Assembly: GCA_934646845.1 (NCBI GenBank)
Contig: CAKUEV010000147.1
Coordinates: 1 to 5,147, forward strand
DNA: 5,147 nt
Origin: an uncultured Slackia sp.
GTDB lineage: Bacteria > Actinomycetota > Coriobacteriia > Coriobacteriales > Eggerthellaceae
Direction of reading: 5' to 3'
The notes under the pieces were generated by a model that saw only the letters and a list, made by a program, of their open reading frames with translations, did no database searches and was not told the DNA's origin. The first letter of the stretch is position 1. The number at the start of each line of letters is the position of its first letter. Of the stretch, positions 1 through 5,147 are shown in pieces. A program made the translations under genes and the position numbers.

Positions 1-75
1 AACGAAAACAAAGGGGAAATCGCATGTAAAGCGCATGCGCACGGGCAAGGTTTGGGCAAGGTTTCGCTGCCATGA
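1..75 (+). CDS. Possible 3' end of an upstream gene (partial, unidentified)
   Basis: Frame 1 is open from the window edge to a TGA at 73-75, giving 24 codons that end ...GLGKVSLP. I do not recognise the peptide and it is too short to assign. The argument for it is positional: its stop overlaps the first ATG of cpaB as ATGA, the same arrangement used at two downstream junctions of this operon. Against it, frame 2 is also open here (to a TAA at 92-94), and frame 3 ends at a TAA at 27-29, so openness alone means little. If real, it would be the gene preceding cpaB in the Tad operon. Otherwise 1-71 is a leader region. Confidence 0.25.
   Translation, partial: NENKGEIACKAHAHGQGLGKVSLP
31..64. repeat. 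Palindrome followed by 11-bp tandem repeat upstream of cpaB
   Basis: GCGCATGCGC at 31-40 is a perfect 10-bp palindrome. The hexamer CGCATG also occurs at 22-27, ten bases before its copy inside the palindrome at 32-37. Two bases after the palindrome, GGGCAAGGTTT is repeated exactly in tandem (43-53 and 54-64), so the repeat unit is about one helical turn. The second copy places AAGG ten bases before the ATG at 72, where it could serve as a weak ribosome binding site. No function is known. The repeats could be an operator or simply the tail of an upstream coding sequence. An 11-nt unit does not preserve a reading frame. Confidence 0.5.
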
Positions 76-1004
76 TGTCGCAAGAGCCGCATAAGCGGAA
101 GACGAATCAAATGGGGGAGCCAATGAGAAAAGGGCGAAGCCTTATTGTTGGTGTGGTGTGTGGGGTTGTTTGCGTGGCGGGCATGATGCTCTATGCGCAT
201 GAAATCGAACTGAATGTCGAACAAGAACGCGCCGAGGTGCTTGCGCGTTACGGCTCTACGCAGGTGGAGGCCTATGTTGCGACGTGTGATATAGCCGAGG
301 GATCGAAGGTCGATTCGGCCAATGTGGAGCGGAGGCTCATGCCGGGCGAATTATTGCCTGAAGGGGCCGTTACCGATTTGGCCCAAATTAAGGCTCAACC
401 GGCTCAGGCGCGAATCTATTCAGGCGAGGTTTTGCTCACGCAGCGATTCGAGCAAGTTGATGGCTCGGTGTTGCAAGTGCCCGATGGCCTCTGTGCGGTG
501 AGCGTGCCCGCGAAGGCGGTTTCTGCAGTCGGTGGATCGGTGCGAGCGGGCGACAAGGTGAACGTGTATTCCACTTCGGCGAAGTCGACCGATCTGCTTG
601 TGGCCAATGTCGAAGTGCTCGCAACAAGCGCATCAACGGGTTCGAAAAAAGACGAAGCAAACGACGTTTCGTGGATAACGCTTGCGGCAAAGCCGTCTGA
701 AGTGAACGAGCTTATTGCGGCGGCGGGTGTGAGCGACCTGTATTTCACGCTGCCTTCAGAGAAATTCGTGGCAAGCGATATGCGTTCGAGCGCGAAGGCC
801 CAGAGTGGCGAGATGGCGGCCGATTCAGAAAATGCGGTTGAGGGCGACGAAGGAAAAAATGAAACGAGTGCCTCGAAAACGGCAGATGCTTTGAGCGAGT
901 CTTCCCTTTCGGCGGAAAGCTCGACGGGGGAAGCGAATGGTGAAGAGGCATCGGGTGTTGAGGGGTCATCGAAAACCCAGTTCAATGGAAAGAAAGAAGC
1001 GTGA
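72..1004 (+). CDS. cpaB: CpaB/RcpC-family Flp pilus assembly protein (SAF domain)
   Basis: Extracytoplasmic component of the Tad/Flp pilus machine; CpaB/RcpC proteins are thought to stabilise or gate the pilus path. The 310-residue product has a basic N-terminus, one hydrophobic anchor (about residues 23-41), then a SAF-type domain (about 67-126, with the typical VEAYVATCDIAEG start and a YSGEVLLTQRF end) and an RcpC-like domain (about 136-230, including GGSVRAGDKVNVYST and WITLAAKPSEVNELI). Residues ~238-310 form a hydrophilic, acidic Ser/Ala/Glu/Gly-rich tail with no apparent fold. C72 and C141 are the only cysteines outside the anchor. The start is uncertain. ATG 72 is chosen for its ATGA overlap with an upstream frame. 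ATG 111 (GGAAG nine bases before) and ATG 123 (giving MRKGRSLIVGVV, the usual CpaB beginning) are good alternatives that keep the anchor. The stop overlaps the tadZ start by 4 nt. Confidence 0.88.
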   Translation: MMSQEPHKRKTNQMGEPMRKGRSLIVGVVCGVVCVAGMMLYAHEIELNVEQERAEVLARYGSTQVEAYVATCDIAEGSKVDSANVERRLMPGELLPEGAVTDLAQIKAQPAQARIYSGEVLLTQRFEQVDGSVLQVPDGLCAVSVPAKAVSAVGGSVRAGDKVNVYSTSAKSTDLLVANVEVLATSASTGSKKDEANDVSWITLAAKPSEVNELIAAAGVSDLYFTLPSEKFVASDMRSSAKAQSGEMAADSENAVEGDEGKNETSASKTADALSESSLSAESSTGEANGEEASGVEGSSKTQFNGKKEA

Positions 1005-2365
1005 TTTCCGTGACAAAACGCGTGGTGTTGTGTGCCGATGAAGAATCGCTGCGAAACCCTCAGCTGCTTGGTTTGGAGGAATCAAGCCTGCAAGCGGTTT
1101 CTTGGATTGAATGCTGCGCGACTGCGGAAGAATGCCGTCGTGCAGCGCGACGAGACGGTATCGAGGAAGCATGGGTCGTTTCCTGCGACGACATGGAGCC
1201 GCTTAATGTTGCGGCGGCGCTGAAATACGACGATCCATTCAAAAAGGTGTATTTGGCGTGTGCGGTGAACAACGGATCGCTTGCGAGCAGGGCATCGGTT
1301 GCGAAGGTCGATGGCGTGCTTTCCCAAGCGTGTTTTGTAGATCGTTTTGTGTTTGCAAAAAGTCTTTGGGGCGAGCGAGGCCAGAAGATCAACCGTGAGG
1401 AAGAAGGCCCGTCGTTCGATTGCGGCGACGGCTGCGGAAAAGAGCCAGATATGAAACCCGCCAACGGCGCAGAAGCCTGCGCTGAGGAGGGCGAATGCGA
1501 ATCGCAGGCATCCTTGGTTTTGGACGATCCGACGCAATCGCGCAAAGAAAGGCGCTGCGTTTCCAAAGAGGGGGTCGGAACGGTTGTGGCGGTTGTCGGA
1601 GCGAGCGGGGGATGCGGAAAGAGCACCATCGCCACGTTGCTGGCTTCGCTGTGCGCAAAGGCGGGGCTCGTAACGCTTGCGATTGATGCCGATTTGCAGT
1701 TCGGCGATATGCATCGCATGCTAGGCGTGCGCGAGCCCGTTCGAATGGATGAGGTCGTTGCGAACCCGTCGCTCATGACGCGTTTGAACGAAGACGCCAA
1801 ATCAACGGGGAAGCCATCCCTTGTCGCGGCGCCCTCGCGTTTGGAATCTTCCGAAGAAATTGCTGGTGAGCTGCCTGATATCATCGATGCCGCGCGGGGC
1901 GATTACGATGTTGTTGTGGCGTGCGCCGGCGCATTTTGGAGCGAAATCCATGCGCGCCTTATCGAATCGGCCGATTCGGTCGTCTTCCTTATGGACGCTC
2001 GTCCCACATCGCTGGAGGCCACGGTGCATGCTGTCGAGCTGTGCGCGCGTATGGGGCTTGCGACGAGCGGTTTTGTGTATGCGATTAACAAGCACGAGCG
2101 CGAGAGCCTGCTTTCTGCCGTCGACGCATCGTGCGCCTTAAAGGGTTCAACGGCGATTGAACTCTCAAATGGCCGCCGCGATGTGGAAGAGCTTCTAGGG
2201 GCGGGCTTCGTGCAGGAATTCATTGAATCAAGAAACCCGCTTACAGATGAGGTCGTAGTGCTTCTTGAGAGAATTCTTTCAGATGAGCAGGTAAAACGCG
2301 TATCTCAATCCCTTTCGTCAAAAAGTAGGCGTGGACGTCTTTTCGGTAGAAAGGCAAGGCGATGA
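1001..2365 (+). CDS. tadZ: TadZ/CpaE-family pilus assembly ATPase-like protein
   Basis: TadZ/CpaE proteins act early in Tad pilus biogenesis, placing the machine at its cellular site. This 454-residue protein has an N-terminal atypical receiver-like domain (about 1-125), a charged, cysteine-containing linker (about 126-190; C141, C145, C160, C166, C186), then a MinD/ParA-like domain (about 191-430) and a very basic tail (SRRGRLFGRKARR). The P-loop GASGGCGKST (200-209) keeps the catalytic-loop Lys207, but the signature lysine of deviant Walker A motifs is Ser202. LAIDADLQFGD (226-236) is the switch I/A' region with D229 and D231. The Walker B-like strand YDVVVACAG (302-310) has Cys308 where Asp is expected. 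It may therefore bind nucleotide but hydrolyse poorly (inference). The start is GTG, overlapping the cpaB stop as GTGA; GTG 1010 is an alternative giving MTKRVVLCADEE. A purine-rich GGAAAGAAAGAAG precedes it. The stop overlaps tadA by 4 nt. Confidence 0.88.
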   Translation: MISVTKRVVLCADEESLRNPQLLGLEESSLQAVSWIECCATAEECRRAARRDGIEEAWVVSCDDMEPLNVAAALKYDDPFKKVYLACAVNNGSLASRASVAKVDGVLSQACFVDRFVFAKSLWGERGQKINREEEGPSFDCGDGCGKEPDMKPANGAEACAEEGECESQASLVLDDPTQSRKERRCVSKEGVGTVVAVVGASGGCGKSTIATLLASLCAKAGLVTLAIDADLQFGDMHRMLGVREPVRMDEVVANPSLMTRLNEDAKSTGKPSLVAAPSRLESSEEIAGELPDIIDAARGDYDVVVACAGAFWSEIHARLIESADSVVFLMDARPTSLEATVHAVELCARMGLATSGFVYAINKHERESLLSAVDASCALKGSTAIELSNGRRDVEELLGAGFVQEFIESRNPLTDEVVVLLERILSDEQVKRVSQSLSSKSRRGRLFGRKARR

Positions 2366-3681
2366 CGCTCTCTTCGCGCGTTCGCCTTGCTGAAGCGGAA
2401 GGCACCGCGATTCGGGCGCGCGATGACGGGTGGATGCTTGACGAGTTGAAGGAAGATGTCGGTCGCATAATTCCGGGGGATGTGCTCGCGCGGCTCGCGG
2501 ATGAGAATCCTCGTCGTGCGCGCAGCGAATTGCAAAGCGCGTGCAAGCAGGCGTTTGCTTCGCCGCGATGGGCGGGCAGATCGAACGAACTGAAGACACG
2601 GCTTTCGCGTGATTTGGAAGATATCGTATTCGGCATGGGCCCTTTACAGGCGCTCGTTGAGGATCCGACTATCACCGAGGTCATGGTGAACGGAACGTCG
2701 TCATTGTTTATCGAACGGTCGGGCCTGTTGGTGCGCGAGGCGGCGGTGTTTTCTGATGAAGCGCAGGTTCGTGCGCTTATCGATCGCATCTTGGCTCCGC
2801 TCGGCCGTCGTGTTGATGAGAGTTCCCCTATGGTCGACGCGCGCTTGCCTGGCGGCCATCGCGTGAACGTCGTGATTCCGCCCATAGCTCTCGATGGGCC
2901 GACCATCACCATTCGCAAGTTCGCCAATACAACGATGACGCTTGGGGATATGCGGCATGCAGGATCGCTTGACGGCCGGGTTTCGCGACTTCTTGTTTGG
3001 GCTGTTCGAACGCGTAAAAACATCGCGGTTCTCGGCGGCACAGGGTCGGGTAAAACCACGCTGCTTAACGCTCTTTCATGTGAGATTTCGGCAACCGAAC
3101 GCATTGTGACCATCGAAGATTCGGCGGAGTTGCGTTTTACGGAGCATCCTCATGTGGTGCGCATGGAGGCGCGAAAAACTAACGCCGAAGGCGTAGGCGA
3201 GGTTACGATTCGCGATTTGGTGCGTAACGCATTGCGCATGCGTCCCGACCGAATAATCGTTGGCGAGTGTCGTGGCGCCGAAACGTTGGAAATGCTTCAG
3301 GCCATGAATACCGGTCACGATGGGTCGCTCACCACGCTGCATGCCAATTCGCCCGAGGACATGATTATTCGCTTGGTCACCATGGTGCGCTATGGGTTCG
3401 ATTTGCCCGTAGAGGTGATTGAAGAAAACATCGCATCGGCAATCGATGTCGCGGTGCAAACGTCGCGCTCGCGCGATGGCAGGCGTTTCGTAAGCGCAAT
3501 TTCCGAGATGCGTCGTGGTGATAATTCGGCATGCGTGGCCGATCCCTTGTTTACTCGGCGATCCCTCGAAAGTGAGGGAGTGTGGGCACGGGCGCCTTCG
3601 TGGCTCGATGATGCGGTAGATATGGGGCTTATTGAGGGCGAGGAGGTGGCGTCGTGGAAGCGGGCGTGTTCGCTTTCGTAG
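2362..3681 (+). CDS. tadA: Tad pilus assembly/secretion ATPase TadA (CpaF family)
   Basis: Cytoplasmic hexameric motor of the type II/IV secretion ATPase superfamily that powers Flp pilin addition at the TadB/TadC platform. Length (439 residues) is normal for the family. The N-terminal helical region (about 1-90) leads into the N-terminal ATPase domain, marked by GMGPLQALVEDPTITEVMVNG (about 91-111) and the arginine-rich SSPMVDARLPGGHRVNVVIPP stretch (about 154-174). The C-terminal domain has Walker A GGTGSGKTT (225-233), the Asp box IVTIEDSAEL (248-257), Walker B PDRIIVGECRGAE (295-307) and the His box TLHANSPEDMI (325-335). All key residues look intact, so it should be active. ATG 2362 overlaps the tadZ stop as ATGA, with AAGG upstream. 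The last 28 nt overlap tadB. The symbol here is the pilus ATPase, not tRNA adenosine deaminase, which shares the name. Confidence 0.97.
   Translation: MTLSSRVRLAEAEGTAIRARDDGWMLDELKEDVGRIIPGDVLARLADENPRRARSELQSACKQAFASPRWAGRSNELKTRLSRDLEDIVFGMGPLQALVEDPTITEVMVNGTSSLFIERSGLLVREAAVFSDEAQVRALIDRILAPLGRRVDESSPMVDARLPGGHRVNVVIPPIALDGPTITIRKFANTTMTLGDMRHAGSLDGRVSRLLVWAVRTRKNIAVLGGTGSGKTTLLNALSCEISATERIVTIEDSAELRFTEHPHVVRMEARKTNAEGVGEVTIRDLVRNALRMRPDRIIVGECRGAETLEMLQAMNTGHDGSLTTLHANSPEDMIIRLVTMVRYGFDLPVEVIEENIASAIDVAVQTSRSRDGRRFVSAISEMRRGDNSACVADPLFTRRSLESEGVWARAPSWLDDAVDMGLIEGEEVASWKRACSLS
3641..3646 (+). promoter_or_regulatory. Strong ribosome binding site of tadB, inside tadA
   Basis: AGGAGG lies seven bases before the GTG at 3654 and settles that start. 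It sits within the tadA reading frame, whose stop is 28 nt into tadB. Ribosomes finishing tadA pass directly over this site, so tadB can be both independently initiated and coupled to tadA translation. Confidence 0.8.
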
Positions 3682-4697
3682 CGTTTGTTGCAGCGTTTGG
3701 ATGCGCGTTTGTCGTGGGCAGGTCGGCATTTCTTGGCTTTGAGCGTGCTATGGCTGCGACTCGTGGGGCCGCTTACGCGTCGCAGAGGGCTCGCGTGCAG
3801 GGCGCGGCGAATGGGCGAGGAGCTGTGCGTATCGCGATTTTGCGTGCCCGCGCTCGCGATGCGGTTTGCCGGGTGTCGCTGTATTACGTGAGAAATGGCG
3901 TCGCGTCGTTTCTTCCTCTTTGCAAGAGAATCGTTTCGACGCCCGCTGGACAATCGTTTCGCGATGCCTCGAGATTGGCTACGCGAAAAGGGGTCGACAC
4001 GACGCCCGAAGGGCTTGCTTCTCTCTTTGCCGCTTCAGTGCTCGCTCTCGCAATTTTGCTGCTTGTGGTGTTCCGGTCGTTTGTGGTGGTGCTCTGTGCG
4101 CTAGTCCTTTGTGTCGTCGTCTTGCGAGTTTTGCTGACTCGCGCTATCGAAAAGGAACGTGCCCAATTGCGCGAACAGGTTCCCGATGCGTTGCGATGCA
4201 TGGAGGCGTGCATGCATGCGGGCCTGTCTCTTCCGCAAACGTTTTCCGAGGTGGCTCAGCACATCGACCGGCCAGCGTGCAGCCTTTTTGCCCGCGTGTC
4301 GCGCGATTTGGATCTGGGCTATTCGATGAACGAGGCGCTCGAGCATTTTAAGCAAGTTGCCGAGTTGCCGGAGCTTTCTTTCGTCGCTATGGCGCTTGAC
4401 GTGCAGTATGCGTGCGGCGGCAGCGCCACCCCAGTTTTGCGTTCGGCGGAAGAGTCGATTTCTCGAGATTTGGATTTGCGTCGTTCTTTGCGGGTGCAAA
4501 CGGCGCAAGCGAAGCTTTCGGCCCAAATCGTAAGTGTTATGCCATTCGCGCTTGTATTTGTAATTTCCGCGGTTGATCCGGCGTTTTTGCATCCGTTCTT
4601 CTCGAGCGCACAGGGGGTTGTTCTGCTTTTGATGGCGATTGCGATGCTTGGGGGCGGCGTGCTTTTGGTCCGGCGAATGCTCGCGGTTGAAATCTAG
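3654..4697 (+). CDS. tadB: Tad pilus inner-membrane platform protein TadB (T2SSF domain)
   Basis: Polytopic membrane protein that, with TadC, forms the platform on which TadA drives pilus assembly; homologous to GspF/PilC. The 347-residue product has an N-terminal membrane segment (about 4-22), a long basic cytoplasmic region (about 30-118), two closely spaced hydrophobic stretches (about 122-160), then the T2SSF domain (about 170-305) with the family motif QVPDALRCMEACMHAGLSLPQTF (about 175-197) and the conserved DLGYSMNEALEHF segment (about 220-232), ending in further membrane helices (about 291-307 and 319-338). The start is GTG 3654, supported by a perfect AGGAGG at 3641-3646 and by a hydrophobic segment beginning right after it. 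Length fits the family. It overlaps tadA by 28 nt and ends 43 nt before the tadC ATG. The function is well supported by motif and position. Confidence 0.93.
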   Translation: MEAGVFAFVAFVAAFGCAFVVGRSAFLGFERAMAATRGAAYASQRARVQGAANGRGAVRIAILRARARDAVCRVSLYYVRNGVASFLPLCKRIVSTPAGQSFRDASRLATRKGVDTTPEGLASLFAASVLALAILLLVVFRSFVVVLCALVLCVVVLRVLLTRAIEKERAQLREQVPDALRCMEACMHAGLSLPQTFSEVAQHIDRPACSLFARVSRDLDLGYSMNEALEHFKQVAELPELSFVAMALDVQYACGGSATPVLRSAEESISRDLDLRRSLRVQTAQAKLSAQIVSVMPFALVFVISAVDPAFLHPFFSSAQGVVLLLMAIAMLGGGVLLVRRMLAVEI

Positions 4698-4740
4698 AGC
4701 GAGTTTGGCTGTGTTTCGGTTGATCGGTTGGGGGTGTGCC

Positions 4741-5147
4741 ATGGAAACGATTTTGGTCGTTGCGGTTGGACTGTTCGCCGTGATCGCATTCGCGAATTTG
4801 TTTTCCCGGGGAGTCGATTGTCGCCTTGAGCGCCGTCGTAGAAAGCGCGCAAGAGGCGCTTCTGACGTTTTGTCTTGGAGCGGCGGTGAAAGGCGACGTG
4901 CGTTGTCGCGTCGCCAAAAGGAGGCATACGAGCTGGCGCTCGAGCGACACGTTCCAGAGATGATTGATGCGCTTGCGCTTGGCATGCGCGCCGGAATGTC
5001 GTTCGAGCGGGCTTTTCGATCGTATTGCTTTCGATTTGATGATGAGCTGGCTCTTTTGTGCCGGCAAGCGTGGGGGGTGCGCCCCAAATCCTGGAGAATT
5101 TCTCGAGGAGGAATCAGAATGGCATACCCAAAAGAAACAATCGACGA
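4741..5147 (+). CDS. tadC: TadC-like platform protein, 5' part only; TadC-like sequence ends near 5073
   Basis: TadC is the partner of TadB in the membrane platform. The visible N-terminal part has a membrane segment (METILVVAVGLFAVIAFANLF), a highly basic stretch (about 23-60), and a T2SSF beginning, HVPEMIDALALGMRAGMSFERAF (about 70-92), parallel to TadB's PDALRCMEACMHAGLSLPQTF. TadC proteins are usually near 280-300 residues. Here recognisable sequence stops at about residue 111 (...LCRQAW, to 5073). The frame stays open over 24 further codons, from GVRPKSW to the window end, and these do not resemble a T2SSF domain. I read this as tadC disrupted by an insertion, so the protein is probably non-functional, or it ends as a fusion of unknown length. 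ATG 4741 has only a weak G-rich Shine-Dalgarno; the in-frame GTG 4711 and TTG 4720 are alternatives. It is tentatively in the same operon, 43 nt after tadB. Confidence 0.75.
   Translation, partial: METILVVAVGLFAVIAFANLFSRGVDCRLERRRRKRARGASDVLSWSGGERRRALSRRQKEAYELALERHVPEMIDALALGMRAGMSFERAFRSYCFRFDDELALLCRQAWGVRPKSWRISRGGIRMAYPKETID
5089..5109 (+). promoter_or_regulatory. Imperfect hairpin overlapping the ribosome binding site of the next ORF
   Basis: TCCTGGAGA (5089-5097) and TCTCGAGGA (5101-5109) pair with a single G/G mismatch around the loop ATT. The 3' arm includes AGGA of the AGGAGG at 5106-5111. In RNA the stem would cover most of the ribosome binding site, and a ribosome reading through from tadC would open it. 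Insertion sequences sometimes use such structures to limit transposase made from read-through transcripts. That role here is inference. Confidence 0.4.
5106..5111 (+). promoter_or_regulatory. Ribosome binding site for ORF starting at 5119
   Basis: AGGAGG with a seven-base spacer (5112-5118) before ATG 5119. It is a perfect Shine-Dalgarno match and, with the tadB site, one of the two strongest seen in the window. It is the main reason for proposing a new gene here. Confidence 0.6.
5119..5147 (+). CDS. Start of an unidentified gene, possibly element-encoded (nine codons visible)
   Basis: The frame opens as MAYPKETID and runs off the window. Nine residues cannot be assigned to a family. Support comes from the perfect AGGAGG seven bases upstream and from the loss of TadC similarity 45 nt before. 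If the preceding segment is an insertion-sequence end, this would most simply be its transposase or a first orfA-like frame. A short start of this kind could also belong to an unrelated gene brought in by rearrangement. The frame is the same as that of tadC, so translation from tadC would pass through it without a stop and produce a fusion. Confidence 0.4.

Larger units (their letters stand above)
5074..5147. mobile_element. Possible left end of an inserted mobile element in tadC (partial)
   Basis: After 5073 the sequence no longer encodes recognisable TadC. It begins with GGGGTGCGCCCC (5074-5085, GGGG/CCCC arms), becomes AT-richer than the flanking operon, and within about 40 nt reaches a perfect Shine-Dalgarno and an ATG. 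A short terminal region followed at once by a gene start is how many insertion sequences begin. The exact boundary is uncertain (about 5071-5082), the other end and any target duplication lie outside the window, and I cannot name the family. An assembly chimera or a rearrangement breakpoint would look the same from this side. Confidence 0.4.

Noticed and set aside
416..985. Antisense reading frame of 189 codons opposite cpaB
   Set aside because: The Ser/Phe-rich composition is the mirror of the Glu/Ala/Ser tail of CpaB. There is no independent support.
1060..1884. Antisense reading frame of 274 codons
   Set aside because: It lies opposite tadZ, is Ser/Pro/Thr-rich without any recognisable motif, and is explained by the reverse of the coding strand.
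2241..3113. Antisense reading frame of 290 codons
   Set aside because: It lies opposite tadZ/tadA, with Ser/Arg/Thr-rich low-information sequence and no ribosome binding site of note. The sense strand has unambiguous TadA motifs.
4210..4219. Palindrome GCATGCATGC in tadB
   Set aside because: It lies within the codons for the conserved CMHAG motif of the T2SSF domain, so it is explained by protein constraint.
4698..4740. Possible terminator or promoter between tadB and tadC
   Set aside because: The 43-nt gap shows no stem with a T run and no clear -35/-10 pair. It is simply a short spacer, or shorter still if tadC starts at GTG 4711.
5072..5077. G6 tract as a slippage/phase-variation site or sequencing frameshift in tadC
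   Set aside because: All three forward frames after the tract are open, and none gives a plausible T2SSF continuation. A single-base indel therefore does not restore TadC.
4101..5087. Long antisense reading frame of 328 codons
   Set aside because: It lies opposite tadB and tadC, has an Arg/Ser/Gln-rich composition with no domain, and crosses the gene boundary. It is a shadow of GC-biased codon use.
5077..5147. Group II intron starting at GTGCG (5077-5081)
   Set aside because: The GTGCG start and the following CCC fit known intron 5' ends. However, an ORF with a strong ribosome binding site begins only about 40 nt later, whereas group II introns carry several hundred nt of structured RNA before their ORF. 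I keep it only as a remote alternative until the downstream sequence is known.
1..5147. CRISPR array, tRNA, rRNA or toxin-antitoxin genes
   Set aside because: No regularly spaced repeats, no cloverleaf-like sequence and no small paired ORFs outside the pilus genes were seen on either strand.

Overview
The window holds the core of a Tad (Flp, type IVc) pilus assembly operon. All of it is on the + strand, and it is broken at its right-hand end. The gene order cpaB - tadZ/cpaE - tadA/cpaF - tadB - tadC, the fairly high-GC codon use with many GCG, CGC and TTG codons, and the divergent protein sequences suggest an actinobacterium. A gut-type Coriobacteriia (Eggerthellaceae-like) is my best guess. 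This is inference from gene order and sequence style, not from a search.

Layout. Positions 1-75 hold a short leader that may be the 3' end of an upstream gene, with a 10-bp palindrome and an 11-bp tandem repeat. Then come cpaB (72-1004, membrane-anchored SAF/RcpC protein with a long acidic Ser/Ala/Glu tail), tadZ/cpaE (1001-2365, receiver-like domain plus a degenerate MinD/ParA-type ATPase), tadA (2362-3681, secretion ATPase with all expected motifs), tadB (3654-4697, inner-membrane platform) and the first ~110 codons of tadC (from 4741). The genes are joined by ATGA or GTGA overlaps at 72, 1001 and 2362. A 28-nt overlap joins tadA to tadB, with a perfect Shine-Dalgarno sequence for tadB inside tadA. 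This points to one polycistronic, translationally coupled unit. No promoter or terminator is recognisable, and no pilin, prepilin peptidase or pseudopilin gene lies inside the window.

How the parts work together. TadA is the hexameric motor that powers pilin addition through the TadB/TadC membrane platform. TadZ is the localisation or assembly factor. CpaB is the extracytoplasmic component. The set is internally complete apart from tadC.

The most notable point is the right end. TadC-like sequence stops at about 5073. What follows is a GGGG-TGCG-CCCC inverted repeat, a hairpin overlapping a perfect AGGAGG, and a new ATG (5119) opening a reading frame that runs off the window in the same frame as tadC. 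This looks like the left end of an inserted mobile element, probably an insertion sequence, that truncates tadC. An assembly junction cannot be excluded. I see no convincing new defence or other system in the rest of the window.
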